Assembly: GCF_022347285.1 (NCBI RefSeq)
Contig: NZ_JAKRND010000014.1
Coordinates: forward strand, 1-63,714
Length of the DNA: 63,714 nt
Direction of reading: 5' to 3'
Source of the DNA: Corynebacterium sp. ACRPH
GTDB lineage: Bacteria > Actinomycetota > Actinomycetes > Mycobacteriales > Mycobacteriaceae
Made by a program: the position numbers and the translations under genes. Positions within the stretch are counted from its first letter, which is position 1; each line of letters starts with the position of its first letter. Under the pieces are notes generated by a model. It was not told the origin of the DNA and searched no databases. It saw only the letters and a program-made list of their open reading frames with translations. Below, one piece after another: positions 54,374-63,672 of the stretch.

Positions 54374-55138
54374 CTAGAGAGAGTAGGCGCCGTGCTTCTC
54401 GTGGAACTTCGCGGCGGAGGCTAGGATCTCGTCGGCCATGTCTGGGCGGGAGATCACCAGGTCCGGCAGGTACGGCGACTCGCAGTTGTAGCAAAGGTCG
54501 GTGCCATCCAGGCGGGAGGTGTGCAGGCCAGCGGCCTGGGCAATGCCGACCGGGGCGGCGTTATCCCACTCGTACTGGCCACCGGCGTGGACGTAGGCAT
54601 CGTTATCGCCCAGGATTACGGAGACGGCTTTAGCGCCACAGGAACCCATGGTGACCAGCTCCATGCCCAAGTCTTCGGCGATGAACTCTGCAATGGCGGG
54701 AGTGGTGTTTTGGCTGATGACTAGACGGTTAGTGCGCTGCCCCTGAACGGCCCTAACCTCGGCGCTGCTGAACACGCGCCCCAGATCCGGCATACCTACG
54801 GCGGACTCGACGATCTCGCCGTTTTCCGCCAAGGCGATGTGCACGGCCCAGTCCTGGCGGCCTCCTGCGTACTCGCGGGTTCCATCGAGCGGGTCGATGA
54901 TCCACACGCGCGAGTTGTCCAGGCGTGCAAGATCGTCTTCGGCCTCTTCGGAGAGCATTGCATCGTTCGGGCGGTGTTGTATGAGGGAGCGGGCGATCCA
55001 GTCCTGCGCCAGCGCGTCGCCGGCCTTGCCCAGCTCGGTGCCGCGGAGCAGACCTACGTTCCTTACGCCTTTGAGGATCTCTCCGGTGCCCTGCGCGAGT
55101 CTCTGGGCCAGCGTCGCATCATTGAGTTCAGCCGTCAT
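54374..55138 (-). CDS. cysQ: 3'(2'),5'-bisphosphate nucleotidase-type phosphatase (CysQ-like)
   Basis: 254 aa inositol-monophosphatase-fold enzyme. Metal ligands: LSEEAEDD, WIIDPLDGTREY and EWDNAAPVGIAQAAGL. Actinobacterial CysQ hydrolyses 3'-phosphoadenosine 5'-phosphate formed during sulfation and also inositol and fructose phosphates in vitro. HisN and SuhB paralogues are alternatives. It is divergent from lhr, with 34 nt between starts. Confidence 0.85.
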   Translation of the reverse strand: MTAELNDATLAQRLAQGTGEILKGVRNVGLLRGTELGKAGDALAQDWIARSLIQHRPNDAMLSEEAEDDLARLDNSRVWIIDPLDGTREYAGGRQDWAVHIALAENGEIVESAVGMPDLGRVFSSAEVRAVQGQRTNRLVISQNTTPAIAEFIAEDLGMELVTMGSCGAKAVSVILGDNDAYVHAGGQYEWDNAAPVGIAQAAGLHTSRLDGTDLCYNCESPYLPDLVISRPDMADEILASAAKFHEKHGAYSL

Positions 55139-55160
55139 AGTTCTTACTTTAGCGGTCTGT

Positions 55161-55173
55161 TTAAATGGTCACA
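55161..55173 (+). promoter_or_regulatory. Leaderless promoter of lhr
   Basis: TTAAAT at 55161-55166 is 6 nt from ATG 55173. Transcription would begin at the start codon; no ribosome site is visible. Confidence 0.4.
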
Positions 55174-58100
55174 TGGCTGTTGACCCGCTGGATTCCTTTT
55201 ATGCCCCCGTTGCAGCGTGGTTCCGGGACGTCTTCGCCGAGCCGACAATTGTGCAAACGCAGGCGTGGAGAGCTATCTCCGCAGGTCAGAATGCTTTAGT
55301 AGTGGCACCGACGGGGTCGGGTAAGACCCTGGCGGCTTTTTTATGGTCGCTGTCACGACTTTCTGGGGGATCTTTTTTTAATGACGCCCCCACGCCTGAA
55401 AAATCCAGCCCCACCAAGGTTTTGTACATCTCCCCGTTGAAAGCACTGGGCGTGGACGTCAGCCGAAACCTAGCGGCCCCGCTGGTGGGCATTGCACGGG
55501 TGGCCGACGCAATGGGGGAAACCGCCGCCCCGGTGCGGGTAGGTGTGCGCAGTGGAGACACCCCGCAGTCGGAGCGGTCCAAGCTGCTGCGCAACCCGCC
55601 GGAGATTCTGGTGACCACGCCCGAGTCGCTGTACCTGATGCTGACCAGCAAGGCGGCGGCCACGCTAGCGAATGTGGACACCGTGATTGTGGACGAGGTG
55701 CACGCGGTGGCCGGCACGAAGCGTGGCACGCACCTGGCGCTGTCGCTGGAGAGGTTGGAGATGCTGACGGGCCAGGCGGTGCAGCGCATCGGCCTGTCGG
55801 CGACAGTGAACCCCGTGGATAAGGTCGCCAGCTTCTTGGGAGGCGACCGCCCGGTGACGGTGGTGAACCCCGAGCAGCCGAAGTCTTGGGATGTGCAGGT
55901 GACCAGCGTGGTGGAGGACTTCCAGGATCCGCCAGCGGTGGAAGACGTCGCGTTGGCGGAGTATGAGGTGACGGAGGAGGGGGCGTCAGAAAAAGACACA
56001 GAAGAACCGATAGACGAGGCACTGCTTGGCCCCAGCCTCATCGGCGAAGGAGTGGGCGGCAGCACCCAGGCCGGGTCGGGCGCGCGCGTGGCGAGCGGGG
56101 TGGATAAGGAATCTGCACTGCCGCAGCAGAAGAGCGTGTGGCCGCACGTACAACGCGCGATCTACCGGCAGGTGATGGAGAACCGCTCGACGCTGGTGTT
56201 TGTGAATTCCCGGCGCGCGGCGGAGAGGCTGACCGGGGCGTTGAACGAGGAATGGGCTAAGGAGCACGATCCCGACTCGCTAGCCGCCCCGACCAGGCGT
56301 GATCCGGCGCAGCTGATGGCGCAGTCCGACGCGGTGCGGGGGATGGACGGTGCGGGTGTCGCCCGGGCGCACCACGGTTCGGTCTCTAAGGACGAACGCG
56401 CCGATATTGAGGCGGCACTGAAGTCTGGCGAGCTGCGCTGCGTGGTGGCGACGAGTTCCCTGGAGCTGGGTATTGACATGGGGCTGGTGGATCACGTGGT
56501 GCAGGTTGGGGCGCCGCCGTCGGTGGCTTCGGCGGTGCAGCGGTGCGGCCGCGCCGGACACACCGTGGGGGCGACCAGCCACGCGACGATCTACCCGCTG
56601 CATAAGCAGGACGCCGAGGCCGCCGTGGTTGTGGTGGATCGGCTGCTGAAGGGGGAGCTGGAGCCGCTGCACGTGGTGCATAACGCGCTGGACGTGCTGG
56701 CGCAGCACACCGTGGCGGCGAGTGTGCAGGCTGGCGCGGATTTGCTGGACGTCGAGGAGTGGTGGCGCGTCGTCCGCCGCGCACACCCTTTTGCCACCTT
56801 GCCGCGCGAGGCCTTCGACGGTGTGATCGAGATGATCAGCGGCCGCTACCCATCCACCGACTTCGCGGATCTGAAGGCCCGCGCGATCTACGATCCCGTG
56901 GCCGGCACCCTGGAGGCCCGCCCCGGCGCGCAACGCCTGGCCGTGACCAGCGGTGGAACCATCCCGGACCGCGGTATGTTCGGCGTGTTTTTGGCTGCCG
57001 GGGACAACGACGGCGCGCGCCGGGTCGGCGAGCTGGACGAGGAGATGGTCTACGAGTCCCGCGTTGGGGACGTATTCACCCTGGGCGCGAGCAGTTGGCG
57101 CATTCTGGAGATCAACCGCGACCAGGTGATTGTTGCCCCCGCCGCAGGTCACACGGGTCGCCTGCCGTTCTGGGTGGGCGATGCTGCAGGTCGTCCCGTG
57201 GAGCTTGGCCAGGCCATTGGCGAGAACCGCCGTACTTGGGGCTCTGGCACGTTGGCGGATATTCGTTCGGCCGATTTTTTGGACACCCACACCCGCGCCA
57301 ACCTGGATGCCTACTACCAGGAGCAGAAGGAAACCGCCGGGATCATCCCGGACGAGCGAACCGTTTTGATCGAGCGCTTCCGCGATGACATCGGCGACTG
57401 GCGCGTGGTGGTGCATACACCTTTCGGCCGTGGGGTGAACGCACCGTGGGCGCTGGCGCTGGGGGCGGAGCTGAATCGCCGGACGGGGATTGATGCGATG
57501 GCCGTGGCCGGCGATGACGGTATGGTGCTGCGCCTGCCTTATTCGGACGAGCCGCCGGGTATGGATTTGCTTCTGGGCGAGGGCTACAGCGGTGCCGAGC
57601 GGGCGGAAGCGACACTGGCGGATGTGATGGAGGAGGTCGGGTCCTCCGCGTTGTTTGCAGCTCGCTTCCGCGAGTGCGCCGCCCGGGCTCTGCTGCTACC
57701 GCGCCGCAATCCCGGCAAGCGCCAGCCGCTGTGGCAGCAACGCCAGCGTGCCGCCCAGCTGCTGGATGTTGCCCGGGATCATCCGGAGTTTCCGGTGATG
57801 GTGGAGACCATGCGCGAGTGCGTGCACGACGTCTACAATCTGGACTTCCTGAAGGTGCTGGTGGCGAACCTGGGGCAGCGGGATGTGCGCCTGGCGGAGG
57901 TCACCACGGAGGCTCCGAGCGCGTTTGCCGAATCACTGCTGTTCACCTACACCAGCGCCTTCATGTACGAGGGCGATTCCGCCGAGCGCGCCGCCGCCCT
58001 GGCCGTGGATCCCGCGTTGCTGGCAAAGGTGCTGGGCACCCGGGAGGAGGGCATGGCCCTGGACCCGGCCGCGGTCCGCCGGGTGGTGGATGCCGCCCAG

Positions 58101-60209
58101 TGGCTGGCCGAGGGGCGCCAGGCCACCAGCGTGGAGCAGGCCGTGGATATGCTGCGCGCCTTGGGGCCGCTGAGCCTGGACGGTGTGCGCGAACGCATCG
58201 AACCCTGGGCCGGGACGGTGGAGGAAAGCCTCGCGCAGCTGCGGAAGTTGGTTCCCACGCGCCTGATGGAAGTGCATTTCGGCGGGCAGTTGAAGCTCGG
58301 CGCGGTCGAGGACATGCCCCTGCTGCGCGACGGCCTGGGCGTGCCCGTACCGCCCGGCGTGGCCATCGCCGCCGAACAGGTTGACCAGGTGGACAATGCC
58401 ATCGACCAACTGTTGCTGCGGTGGATGAAGAACCGCGGACCGACGACCGCCGCCGAGGCCGCCGCCGAGTTTGGCTTGGGGCGCGCGACAGTCGATGCGC
58501 TGCTGGCTCGCTGGGCCGGGGGAGCACAAGGCACGGGAAAGCAGCGCCGCTTGAGCGCGGGGCATTTTGTCTATCTTGGGGATTCTTCCAGTGGGTCTGA
58601 TGGCCCTAGTGGCACTAGTGGCGCCCCTGCACCCACCAGCGCGGATGCACAGGCTGAAATGCAATACGTGGACACGGGGATGCTCCGCCGCCTCCGGTCG
58701 GCAACCCTGGCCGCCGCGCGCGGATCGCTGGAACCGGTGACCCAGCAAACCTACGCACAGTTCCTAGCCGACTGGCACGGCCTGGGCCAGATGCAGCGCG
58801 AGGAGCTCGCCAGCGCCCTGGAACAACTCGCCGGGGTGCCGATCCCCGCCAGCGCGTGGGAAACTCTGGTGCTGCCCGCACGCATCCCGGACTATCAGCC
58901 GGGAGACCTGGACGAGCTGCTCAGCACCGGCGAGATTCTCGCTGTCGGTGCCGGGCAGGCCGGCGCCAAGGATGCCTGGGTGAGCTTCGTGCCCGCGGAC
59001 ATGGCCGAGTACCTGCTGGAAGGCGGGGAGGAGCTGGAACGTGGCGTCCATAAAGAAACAGCGACCACCTTGGGCATGGTGGCCACACAGATCCTCGAGC
59101 ACCTGCAGCGTGGCGGCGCGTTTCTGGCGGCCGAGCTGCAGGCGGCGACGGGCGCGGATCACGCGGAGGTCGACACGGCGCTGTGGGAGCTGTTCGATGC
59201 CGGTTTGGTGGCGCCCGATAGTTTCGCGGCTGTGCGGGCGCGGCTGGTGGAGGCCGGCACCACGGGCAAGCAGGCTCACCGCGCTCCGCGCCGGAACCAG
59301 GGGCGCGGGTCGGCGCGCCGGGTGCGGATGGGACGCAGCGGATTTGCGCGGGCGGCGCGGCGGTCGATGAATGCACACTCCTCGGTGCCAGGGCGCTGGT
59401 CGGCGGTGTACGGCACTGGGGTCGGTGTTTCAGAGGAGGTAGAAGCTCCTGCCGACGCCGCGGAGCTGGCCCTGGTGCGCTCCGAGGCATGGATCGACCG
59501 CTACGCCGTGGTCACCCGAGGGGCGGTCGTGGCGGAAAAAGCCGCCGGTGGTTTCGCCGAGGCCTACCGGACGTTGAGCGCCTGGGAGGATTCCGGTGAA
59601 GTGTTGCGCGGCTACATTGTCGAAGGTCTGGGTGGGGCACAGTTCGCCCCGCGTGACGTGATCTCCCAGCTCCGGCGGGCGCAGGACGGGCGTGGAAACG
59701 GTCTCGGGAACGGGCACAGTGGTCGTGCTGGCGGTGTTGGCGCTGGCGCCGGTCTTGGCGGCGGTGGCACCGGCGCACGCGAAGTGGCCGCACCCGAGCA
59801 TGCACCCCAGCTGCTCTCCGTCTTGGACCCCGCGAACCCCTTCGGGTCTACGCTGCCCTGGCCCGAGGTCTCGCACTCGGCTACAGAGGGCATGGCGCCT
59901 ACGCGCGCAGCCGGTGCCATGATCATCATCGCCGCCGGTCGCGCAGAGGCTTATGTCTCTCGCGGCGGTAGAAACGTGGTTCTTTTTGCTCGGCCCGATT
60001 TTGGTGACGCCACGTCTGCCGAACTCGGCGCCCCAGCCCAGCAGATCGATTTAGTGGTCAGGACTCTCAAGGAAGCTATCCGCGCCGGACGGTTGAGCCC
60101 CGTGACCATCGAGAAGATCAACGGTTCCTCTGTGATGGACATCTCCACGACAGATTGGGTGGCCGCCGGTGCACGCTTGACTCCGAAGGGGCTGAGCATC
60201 CGTGCCTGA
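55173..60209 (+). CDS. lhr: ATP-dependent helicase Lhr
   Basis: 1678 aa. SF2 core: Walker A VAPTGSGKT at 44-52, motif Ia ISPLKALG, DEVH box VIVDEVHAVAG, motif III GLSATV, VATSSLELGIDMG and motif VI QRCGRAGH, then the winged-helix, Lhr-specific and DUF4032-like C-terminal regions. ATG 55173 is the expected family start. Length exceeds the usual ~1500-1540 aa; extra low-conservation segments include GSFFNDAPTPEKSS between motifs I and Ia, TEEGASEKDTEEP, and a Gly-rich run near 1505-1535. Three dispersed motif copies (55382, 55979, 60005) lie in such segments. Lhr acts in mutagen response and DNA/RNA-hybrid unwinding. The nei start overlaps the stop, giving a repair operon. Confidence 0.95.
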   Translation: MAVDPLDSFYAPVAAWFRDVFAEPTIVQTQAWRAISAGQNALVVAPTGSGKTLAAFLWSLSRLSGGSFFNDAPTPEKSSPTKVLYISPLKALGVDVSRNLAAPLVGIARVADAMGETAAPVRVGVRSGDTPQSERSKLLRNPPEILVTTPESLYLMLTSKAAATLANVDTVIVDEVHAVAGTKRGTHLALSLERLEMLTGQAVQRIGLSATVNPVDKVASFLGGDRPVTVVNPEQPKSWDVQVTSVVEDFQDPPAVEDVALAEYEVTEEGASEKDTEEPIDEALLGPSLIGEGVGGSTQAGSGARVASGVDKESALPQQKSVWPHVQRAIYRQVMENRSTLVFVNSRRAAERLTGALNEEWAKEHDPDSLAAPTRRDPAQLMAQSDAVRGMDGAGVARAHHGSVSKDERADIEAALKSGELRCVVATSSLELGIDMGLVDHVVQVGAPPSVASAVQRCGRAGHTVGATSHATIYPLHKQDAEAAVVVVDRLLKGELEPLHVVHNALDVLAQHTVAASVQAGADLLDVEEWWRVVRRAHPFATLPREAFDGVIEMISGRYPSTDFADLKARAIYDPVAGTLEARPGAQRLAVTSGGTIPDRGMFGVFLAAGDNDGARRVGELDEEMVYESRVGDVFTLGASSWRILEINRDQVIVAPAAGHTGRLPFWVGDAAGRPVELGQAIGENRRTWGSGTLADIRSADFLDTHTRANLDAYYQEQKETAGIIPDERTVLIERFRDDIGDWRVVVHTPFGRGVNAPWALALGAELNRRTGIDAMAVAGDDGMVLRLPYSDEPPGMDLLLGEGYSGAERAEATLADVMEEVGSSALFAARFRECAARALLLPRRNPGKRQPLWQQRQRAAQLLDVARDHPEFPVMVETMRECVHDVYNLDFLKVLVANLGQRDVRLAEVTTEAPSAFAESLLFTYTSAFMYEGDSAERAAALAVDPALLAKVLGTREEGMALDPAAVRRVVDAAQWLAEGRQATSVEQAVDMLRALGPLSLDGVRERIEPWAGTVEESLAQLRKLVPTRLMEVHFGGQLKLGAVEDMPLLRDGLGVPVPPGVAIAAEQVDQVDNAIDQLLLRWMKNRGPTTAAEAAAEFGLGRATVDALLARWAGGAQGTGKQRRLSAGHFVYLGDSSSGSDGPSGTSGAPAPTSADAQAEMQYVDTGMLRRLRSATLAAARGSLEPVTQQTYAQFLADWHGLGQMQREELASALEQLAGVPIPASAWETLVLPARIPDYQPGDLDELLSTGEILAVGAGQAGAKDAWVSFVPADMAEYLLEGGEELERGVHKETATTLGMVATQILEHLQRGGAFLAAELQAATGADHAEVDTALWELFDAGLVAPDSFAAVRARLVEAGTTGKQAHRAPRRNQGRGSARRVRMGRSGFARAARRSMNAHSSVPGRWSAVYGTGVGVSEEVEAPADAAELALVRSEAWIDRYAVVTRGAVVAEKAAGGFAEAYRTLSAWEDSGEVLRGYIVEGLGGAQFAPRDVISQLRRAQDGRGNGLGNGHSGRAGGVGAGAGLGGGGTGAREVAAPEHAPQLLSVLDPANPFGSTLPWPEVSHSATEGMAPTRAAGAMIIIAAGRAEAYVSRGGRNVVLFARPDFGDATSAELGAPAQQIDLVVRTLKEAIRAGRLSPVTIEKINGSSVMDISTTDWVAAGARLTPKGLSIRA

Positions 60210-61047
60210 GGGGGACTCCGTACTCCAGCTCTCCAACCGTCTGCAATGGATGGCGGGGCGGACGGTGCGACATACCGACATTCGGGTGCCTCGCTTTGCC
60301 ACGGAGAGCTTCGACGGCGAAGAAGTCAGACGAGTGTGGCCCTACGGCAAGCACCTATTCATGCACATTGGCGACCGGGTGATCCACACGCATCTGAGGA
60401 TGGAGGGTGTGTGGGCGATCCACCGCGCGGGGCAGCGTTGGCGCAGGCCAGGCTATAGCGCACGCATCGTGCTGCGCTTTAGCCCCCAGCACGCCGGTGG
60501 TGAGGAGATCGAGATCGTGGGGCACGACCTCGGCTTCGTGCGGGTGCTCAAGTTCGCGGACTATCCGCAGGTCATTGCGCACCTGGGTCCGGACATCTTG
60601 GCGGAGGACTGGGAGGTCGACGGCAGGGAAGAGGCCATTGCGCGGATCGTGCGCCGGCCGGAAAGGACGCTGGGGGCCGCGCTGTTGGACCAGAAGAATG
60701 TGGCTGGGATTGGCAACGAGTACCGCGCCGAGGTGATGTTTCTGGTGGGAATGCACCCGGAGGTGAAGGTGGGTCAGGTGGGAGAAGTGGGCGTCACAAA
60801 AACAATAGACCTGGCGCGAAGAGTGATGTGGGACAACCGCTTTGAGCCGCACCGCGTTTTCACTGGCGACCGGCGGGCCGGGCAGGGCAACTGGGTGTTT
60901 GGGCGTGCGGGCAAGGCGTGCCGGCGGTGCGGGGCGGCGATTCAGCAGGCGACGCTGGGAGGGCGCTGGGCTGGCGGGGATCCGGATTTGGATTCGGCGG
61001 AGTTGGAGCGGATCACCTGGTGGTGCCCGAATTGCCAGGAGCGGTGA
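60202..61047 (+). CDS. nei: Endonuclease VIII-type DNA glycosylase (Nei2)
   Basis: 281 aa. The start is GTG 60202, followed by PEGD with catalytic Pro2-Glu3. The H2TH region includes LLDQKNVAGIGNEYRAE, and the C-terminal zinc finger has CRRCGAA...WWCPNCQ. It excises oxidised pyrimidines. It overlaps lhr by 8 nt, consistent with co-regulated repair. A dispersed motif copy (60787) encodes GVTKT between the H2TH segments. Confidence 0.92.
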   Translation: MPEGDSVLQLSNRLQWMAGRTVRHTDIRVPRFATESFDGEEVRRVWPYGKHLFMHIGDRVIHTHLRMEGVWAIHRAGQRWRRPGYSARIVLRFSPQHAGGEEIEIVGHDLGFVRVLKFADYPQVIAHLGPDILAEDWEVDGREEAIARIVRRPERTLGAALLDQKNVAGIGNEYRAEVMFLVGMHPEVKVGQVGEVGVTKTIDLARRVMWDNRFEPHRVFTGDRRAGQGNWVFGRAGKACRRCGAAIQQATLGGRWAGGDPDLDSAELERITWWCPNCQER

Positions 61048-61808
61048 GTTTTTCATTGGGGGGGTGGGCGTGGCAGCGGCGGGATGTCGCTAGTGAGGTC
61101 ACTTCGTAGCTCGCTAGTGAGTACCATGATGAGCCGACCACTAGCTGTATTTAGCACCTCTGAAACGGGGTGGTATGCGCTATTGGTAGGGGAGAAATTG
61201 CAGGTCGCGAGAACTTACCCAAAGTTCATGTGAGCTAGAGTTACGCATTTGGGAAATGGGGGATTTTTTAAAAATTTCTACAGAAAAAGGGTTGGTGATT
61301 CTTTTTTTATGGAAGGGGAAATTTGGGCGGGGCGACAGTTGCGGTTGTTAGGGTTTTTCGGTGGTCGGGGCAAGGGTTACCTAAGTGGATGTGCTTAGGG
61401 GGTGAATTGAGTAGTGAATCCCGTTTCGGTAGTTCTTGTGGAGTGCTCTAAGGGTTGCCTAAGGCTCTTTTGGTGAACGCTGGTTTAACTCTCAGTGAAC
61501 TCTGGGTTGAATACGGTGCATGGTGACACAAAATTGTCGAACAATTCCTTTCTTCGAGGGTCTAGAGTTAAATTCCGTCACTAAGAGCCTGGGTGTACCG
61601 CGGCTCTCGCAATTCGTCGCGCAGCACCCGGGAAAGGGCACCCCTAAGACCGGATTCAAACCCAAAGTCACCTGGCCGAAATCTCGCAGAACTTTGTGGC
61701 TGGCGGTGCATTTTCTCGCAGCATCACCAACGCGCCCCGGCCCGTGCAAGCCGGAGAGTATCAAGCTTGCACATTTTTGGCCGGTGGCGTGCAAGAGGAG
61801 CACAAAAT
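61048..61808. other. 760-nt gene-free region before the secreted protein pair
   Basis: It contains AT-rich tracts (61258-61275, 61300-61312), the dyad AATTGT-CGA-ACAATT at 61532-61546, and no family-like frame; the open frame through 61520-61808 has no protein-like signature. AGAGGAG at 61795-61801 is the ribosome site of the next gene. The length suggests regulated promoters or an undescribed small RNA. Confidence 0.4.
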
Positions 61809-62540
61809 ATGAAGAACCTGTGGAAGAACGGCGCAAGCGCAGCCACTGCCGCCGTCATCGTTGCGGCAGCCGTCGCATCTCCCGCATCCGCTATCACCAA
61901 GGAAGAGCACTACCCGGAGACCCCGAAGCTCAACCCGACCCTGCCGATCGTGAACACCACCCACGGTAGTGACCACATCAAGGCCAACATCCTGAACCCG
62001 CACCCGGTATGCAACTCCGGTGAGGGCTACCGCACCGTCGTCTACAAGGTCGACGACAGGTTCACTCCGGCTGGCACCATCTCTGCCACCAACCAGTCGA
62101 AGAATACCATCCCGCTGACGCAGGAGCTGTCCAAGACTCAGACCATCTCCATCAGCATCAAGGGTGACCGCACGGAGACCACCAGCGTCAACCTGGGCGG
62201 CGAAGGCTCTGCCAAGGATGCCAAGGGCAGCGTTGGCATCGCCTACGAGCTGGCAAAGACCATCGGCGCGGAGGCCTCCTACTCCCTGAGCTGGAATGTT
62301 GGCCAGACCGTCGGCCCGTACGACGTCCCGGCCGGCCACACCGGCGAGGCCACCTACGGCTTCCGCACCATCAACATGACCGGCACCCAGCAGTTCTGCA
62401 AGGCCAACGGCACCTGGTCCACCCCGACCCCGTGGTCCGCGCTGACCCCGATCAAGAACCAGGTCAACGTGAAGCTGTACGGCAACCCGGCTGAGAAGCC
62501 AGCTGACGAAGCAAAGCCGGCTGAGAACGCCGAGGCATAA
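61809..62540 (+). CDS. Secreted protein 1, possible aerolysin-like beta-rich fold
   Basis: 243 aa with a Sec signal ending near SPASA-ITKEEH (about 30). The mature part has two Cys likely to pair. A central Ser/Thr-rich alternating stretch (TISISIKGDRTETTSVNLG...GSVGIAYELAK...ASYSLSWNVGQTVG) and YDVPAGHTGEATYGFRT recall the insertion loop and VPPG-type strand of ETX/MTX2 aerolysin-like proteins. The tail is acidic and Pro/Ala/Glu-rich. No family is securely recognised; pore formation is a hypothesis. AGGAG 9 nt upstream fixes the ATG. Codon use is strongly biased, suggesting high expression. A second secreted protein follows. Confidence 0.65.
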   Translation: MKNLWKNGASAATAAVIVAAAVASPASAITKEEHYPETPKLNPTLPIVNTTHGSDHIKANILNPHPVCNSGEGYRTVVYKVDDRFTPAGTISATNQSKNTIPLTQELSKTQTISISIKGDRTETTSVNLGGEGSAKDAKGSVGIAYELAKTIGAEASYSLSWNVGQTVGPYDVPAGHTGEATYGFRTINMTGTQQFCKANGTWSTPTPWSALTPIKNQVNVKLYGNPAEKPADEAKPAENAEA

Positions 62541-62655
62541 ACCCCCTTTCTCGCAGAATATCCAGCAGGTTCGAAGGGGCTGAAGCACCTCTATCTAGCT
62601 TTCGCAGGCTATGCCCCCCCTTCACCCGCCCCTACTAAGTAAGGAACCCCCTCAC

Positions 62656-63387
62656 ATGAAGAAGAATGCAGCTTCCCTGACCCTCGCTGCCGCCATTGGC
62701 GTGACCACCGCCTTCGCGAGCGCTGGCAACGCTTTCGCTGATGAAGTTGTTGACCCTGGCTTCAACCAGGACGTTGCTGTCGCTGAGAACGCGGACGCCT
62801 CTGACTCTTCCGCTGCCGAGGCTGACGAAGCTCCGGCTGCCGAGGACGAAAAGCCGTCCACTGACGAGGCCGAGAAGCCCGCTAAGGACGAGGCTGAGCA
62901 GTCCGGCGAGAAGTACGACCTGAAGCCGGAGATCCGCGTTGCTGCTGGCAAGTCCGCTGGCTTCGCAGGCCTGGTCTTCATCTCTGCCAAGAACGTTGGC
63001 TCCGAGATCTACTACCAGGACTTCCCGGCCACCACTTTCCGCATTGACGTGCACACTGAGAAGGGGCCGAAGGTTGTTGACCGCCTGATCACCCCGGGCT
63101 GGTTCAACGGTGCATACACTCGTGACCTGGACTTCGATAAGGACAAGTCTGTCTGCAGCTTCGAGGTCACCCTCTCCAACCCGATTAACCCGGGTGATTC
63201 CCAGCTGCTGGCGAACCTGAACTTCGGCGATGGCAAGACCAAGCTGGGGCGCCTGGAGAACTACATCACCGTTACCCAGACCGGTCGCCTGGAGGAGGAC
63301 AAGTCCACCTCTAACGACCAGAACGTCGACTCCCGCGAGGTCACCACCACCGACGTTATGCACAAGCCGACCAAGGGCCTGTTCTAG
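62656..63387 (+). CDS. Secreted protein 2 with acidic repeat region
   Basis: Also 243 aa: signal ending at NAFA-DEVV (about 29), then an acidic Ala/Glu/Asp/Lys-Pro segment with DEAEKPAKDEAEQ-type repeats (about 45-95), then a beta-rich domain with EIRVAAGKSAGFAGLVFISAKNVGSE and a single Cys in SVCSFEVTL. Not homologous in sequence to protein 1. AAGGA lies about 10 nt before ATG 62656. The adjacent position, shared export and like codon bias suggest the two act together at the cell surface. Ends with the strong hairpin at 63440-63471. Confidence 0.62.
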   Translation: MKKNAASLTLAAAIGVTTAFASAGNAFADEVVDPGFNQDVAVAENADASDSSAAEADEAPAAEDEKPSTDEAEKPAKDEAEQSGEKYDLKPEIRVAAGKSAGFAGLVFISAKNVGSEIYYQDFPATTFRIDVHTEKGPKVVDRLITPGWFNGAYTRDLDFDKDKSVCSFEVTLSNPINPGDSQLLANLNFGDGKTKLGRLENYITVTQTGRLEEDKSTSNDQNVDSREVTTTDVMHKPTKGLF

Positions 63388-63439
63388 TCTGATCGCTGAA
63401 CGGACCCCTGCTCTGAACGGCTAACTCCGTTTAAACGCA

Positions 63440-63471
63440 CTAAGGCTCCCCGCATCAGCGGGGAGCCTTAG
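63440..63471 (+). terminator. Terminator of the secreted protein pair
   Basis: CTAAGGCTCCCCGC (63440-63453) and GCGGGGAGCCTTAG (63458-63471) form a perfect 14-bp stem with a 4-nt loop, followed by TTTCGTT. Confidence 0.9.
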
Positions 63472-63507
63472 TTTCGTTATCTAGAATTCGCTCGACCAAA
63501 GACAAAA

Positions 63508-63658
63508 TGTCGGAAATGTTGCATTTCTTTTTTATCGACGCCACCTGTTCCGCCTCTAAAACTTTCTGACCAGCCCTTATATGTAGGTGGAAATAGTTTG
63601 CAAGAACGTTTTGCAAGTTTTCCGACATTTGCCTTACGGGAGTGCAACGTTTCCGACA
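63508..63658. repeat. Three copies of a TGCAA..TTTCCGACA element
   Basis: TGTCGGAAATGTTGCA (63508-63523, reverse), TGCAAGTTTTCCGACA (63612-63627) and TGCAACGTTTCCGACA (63643-63658). The last two are 31 bp apart. TTTGCAAG also repeats at 63597-63604 and 63610-63617. Probably an operator array for a gene beyond the window edge. Confidence 0.6.
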
Positions 63659-63672
63659 GTCTAGGGCCGGAC

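Noticed and set aside
61520..61969. Open frame overlapping the start of secreted protein 1
   Set aside because: No ribosome site or protein-like composition; its end is a shadow of the signal-peptide gene.
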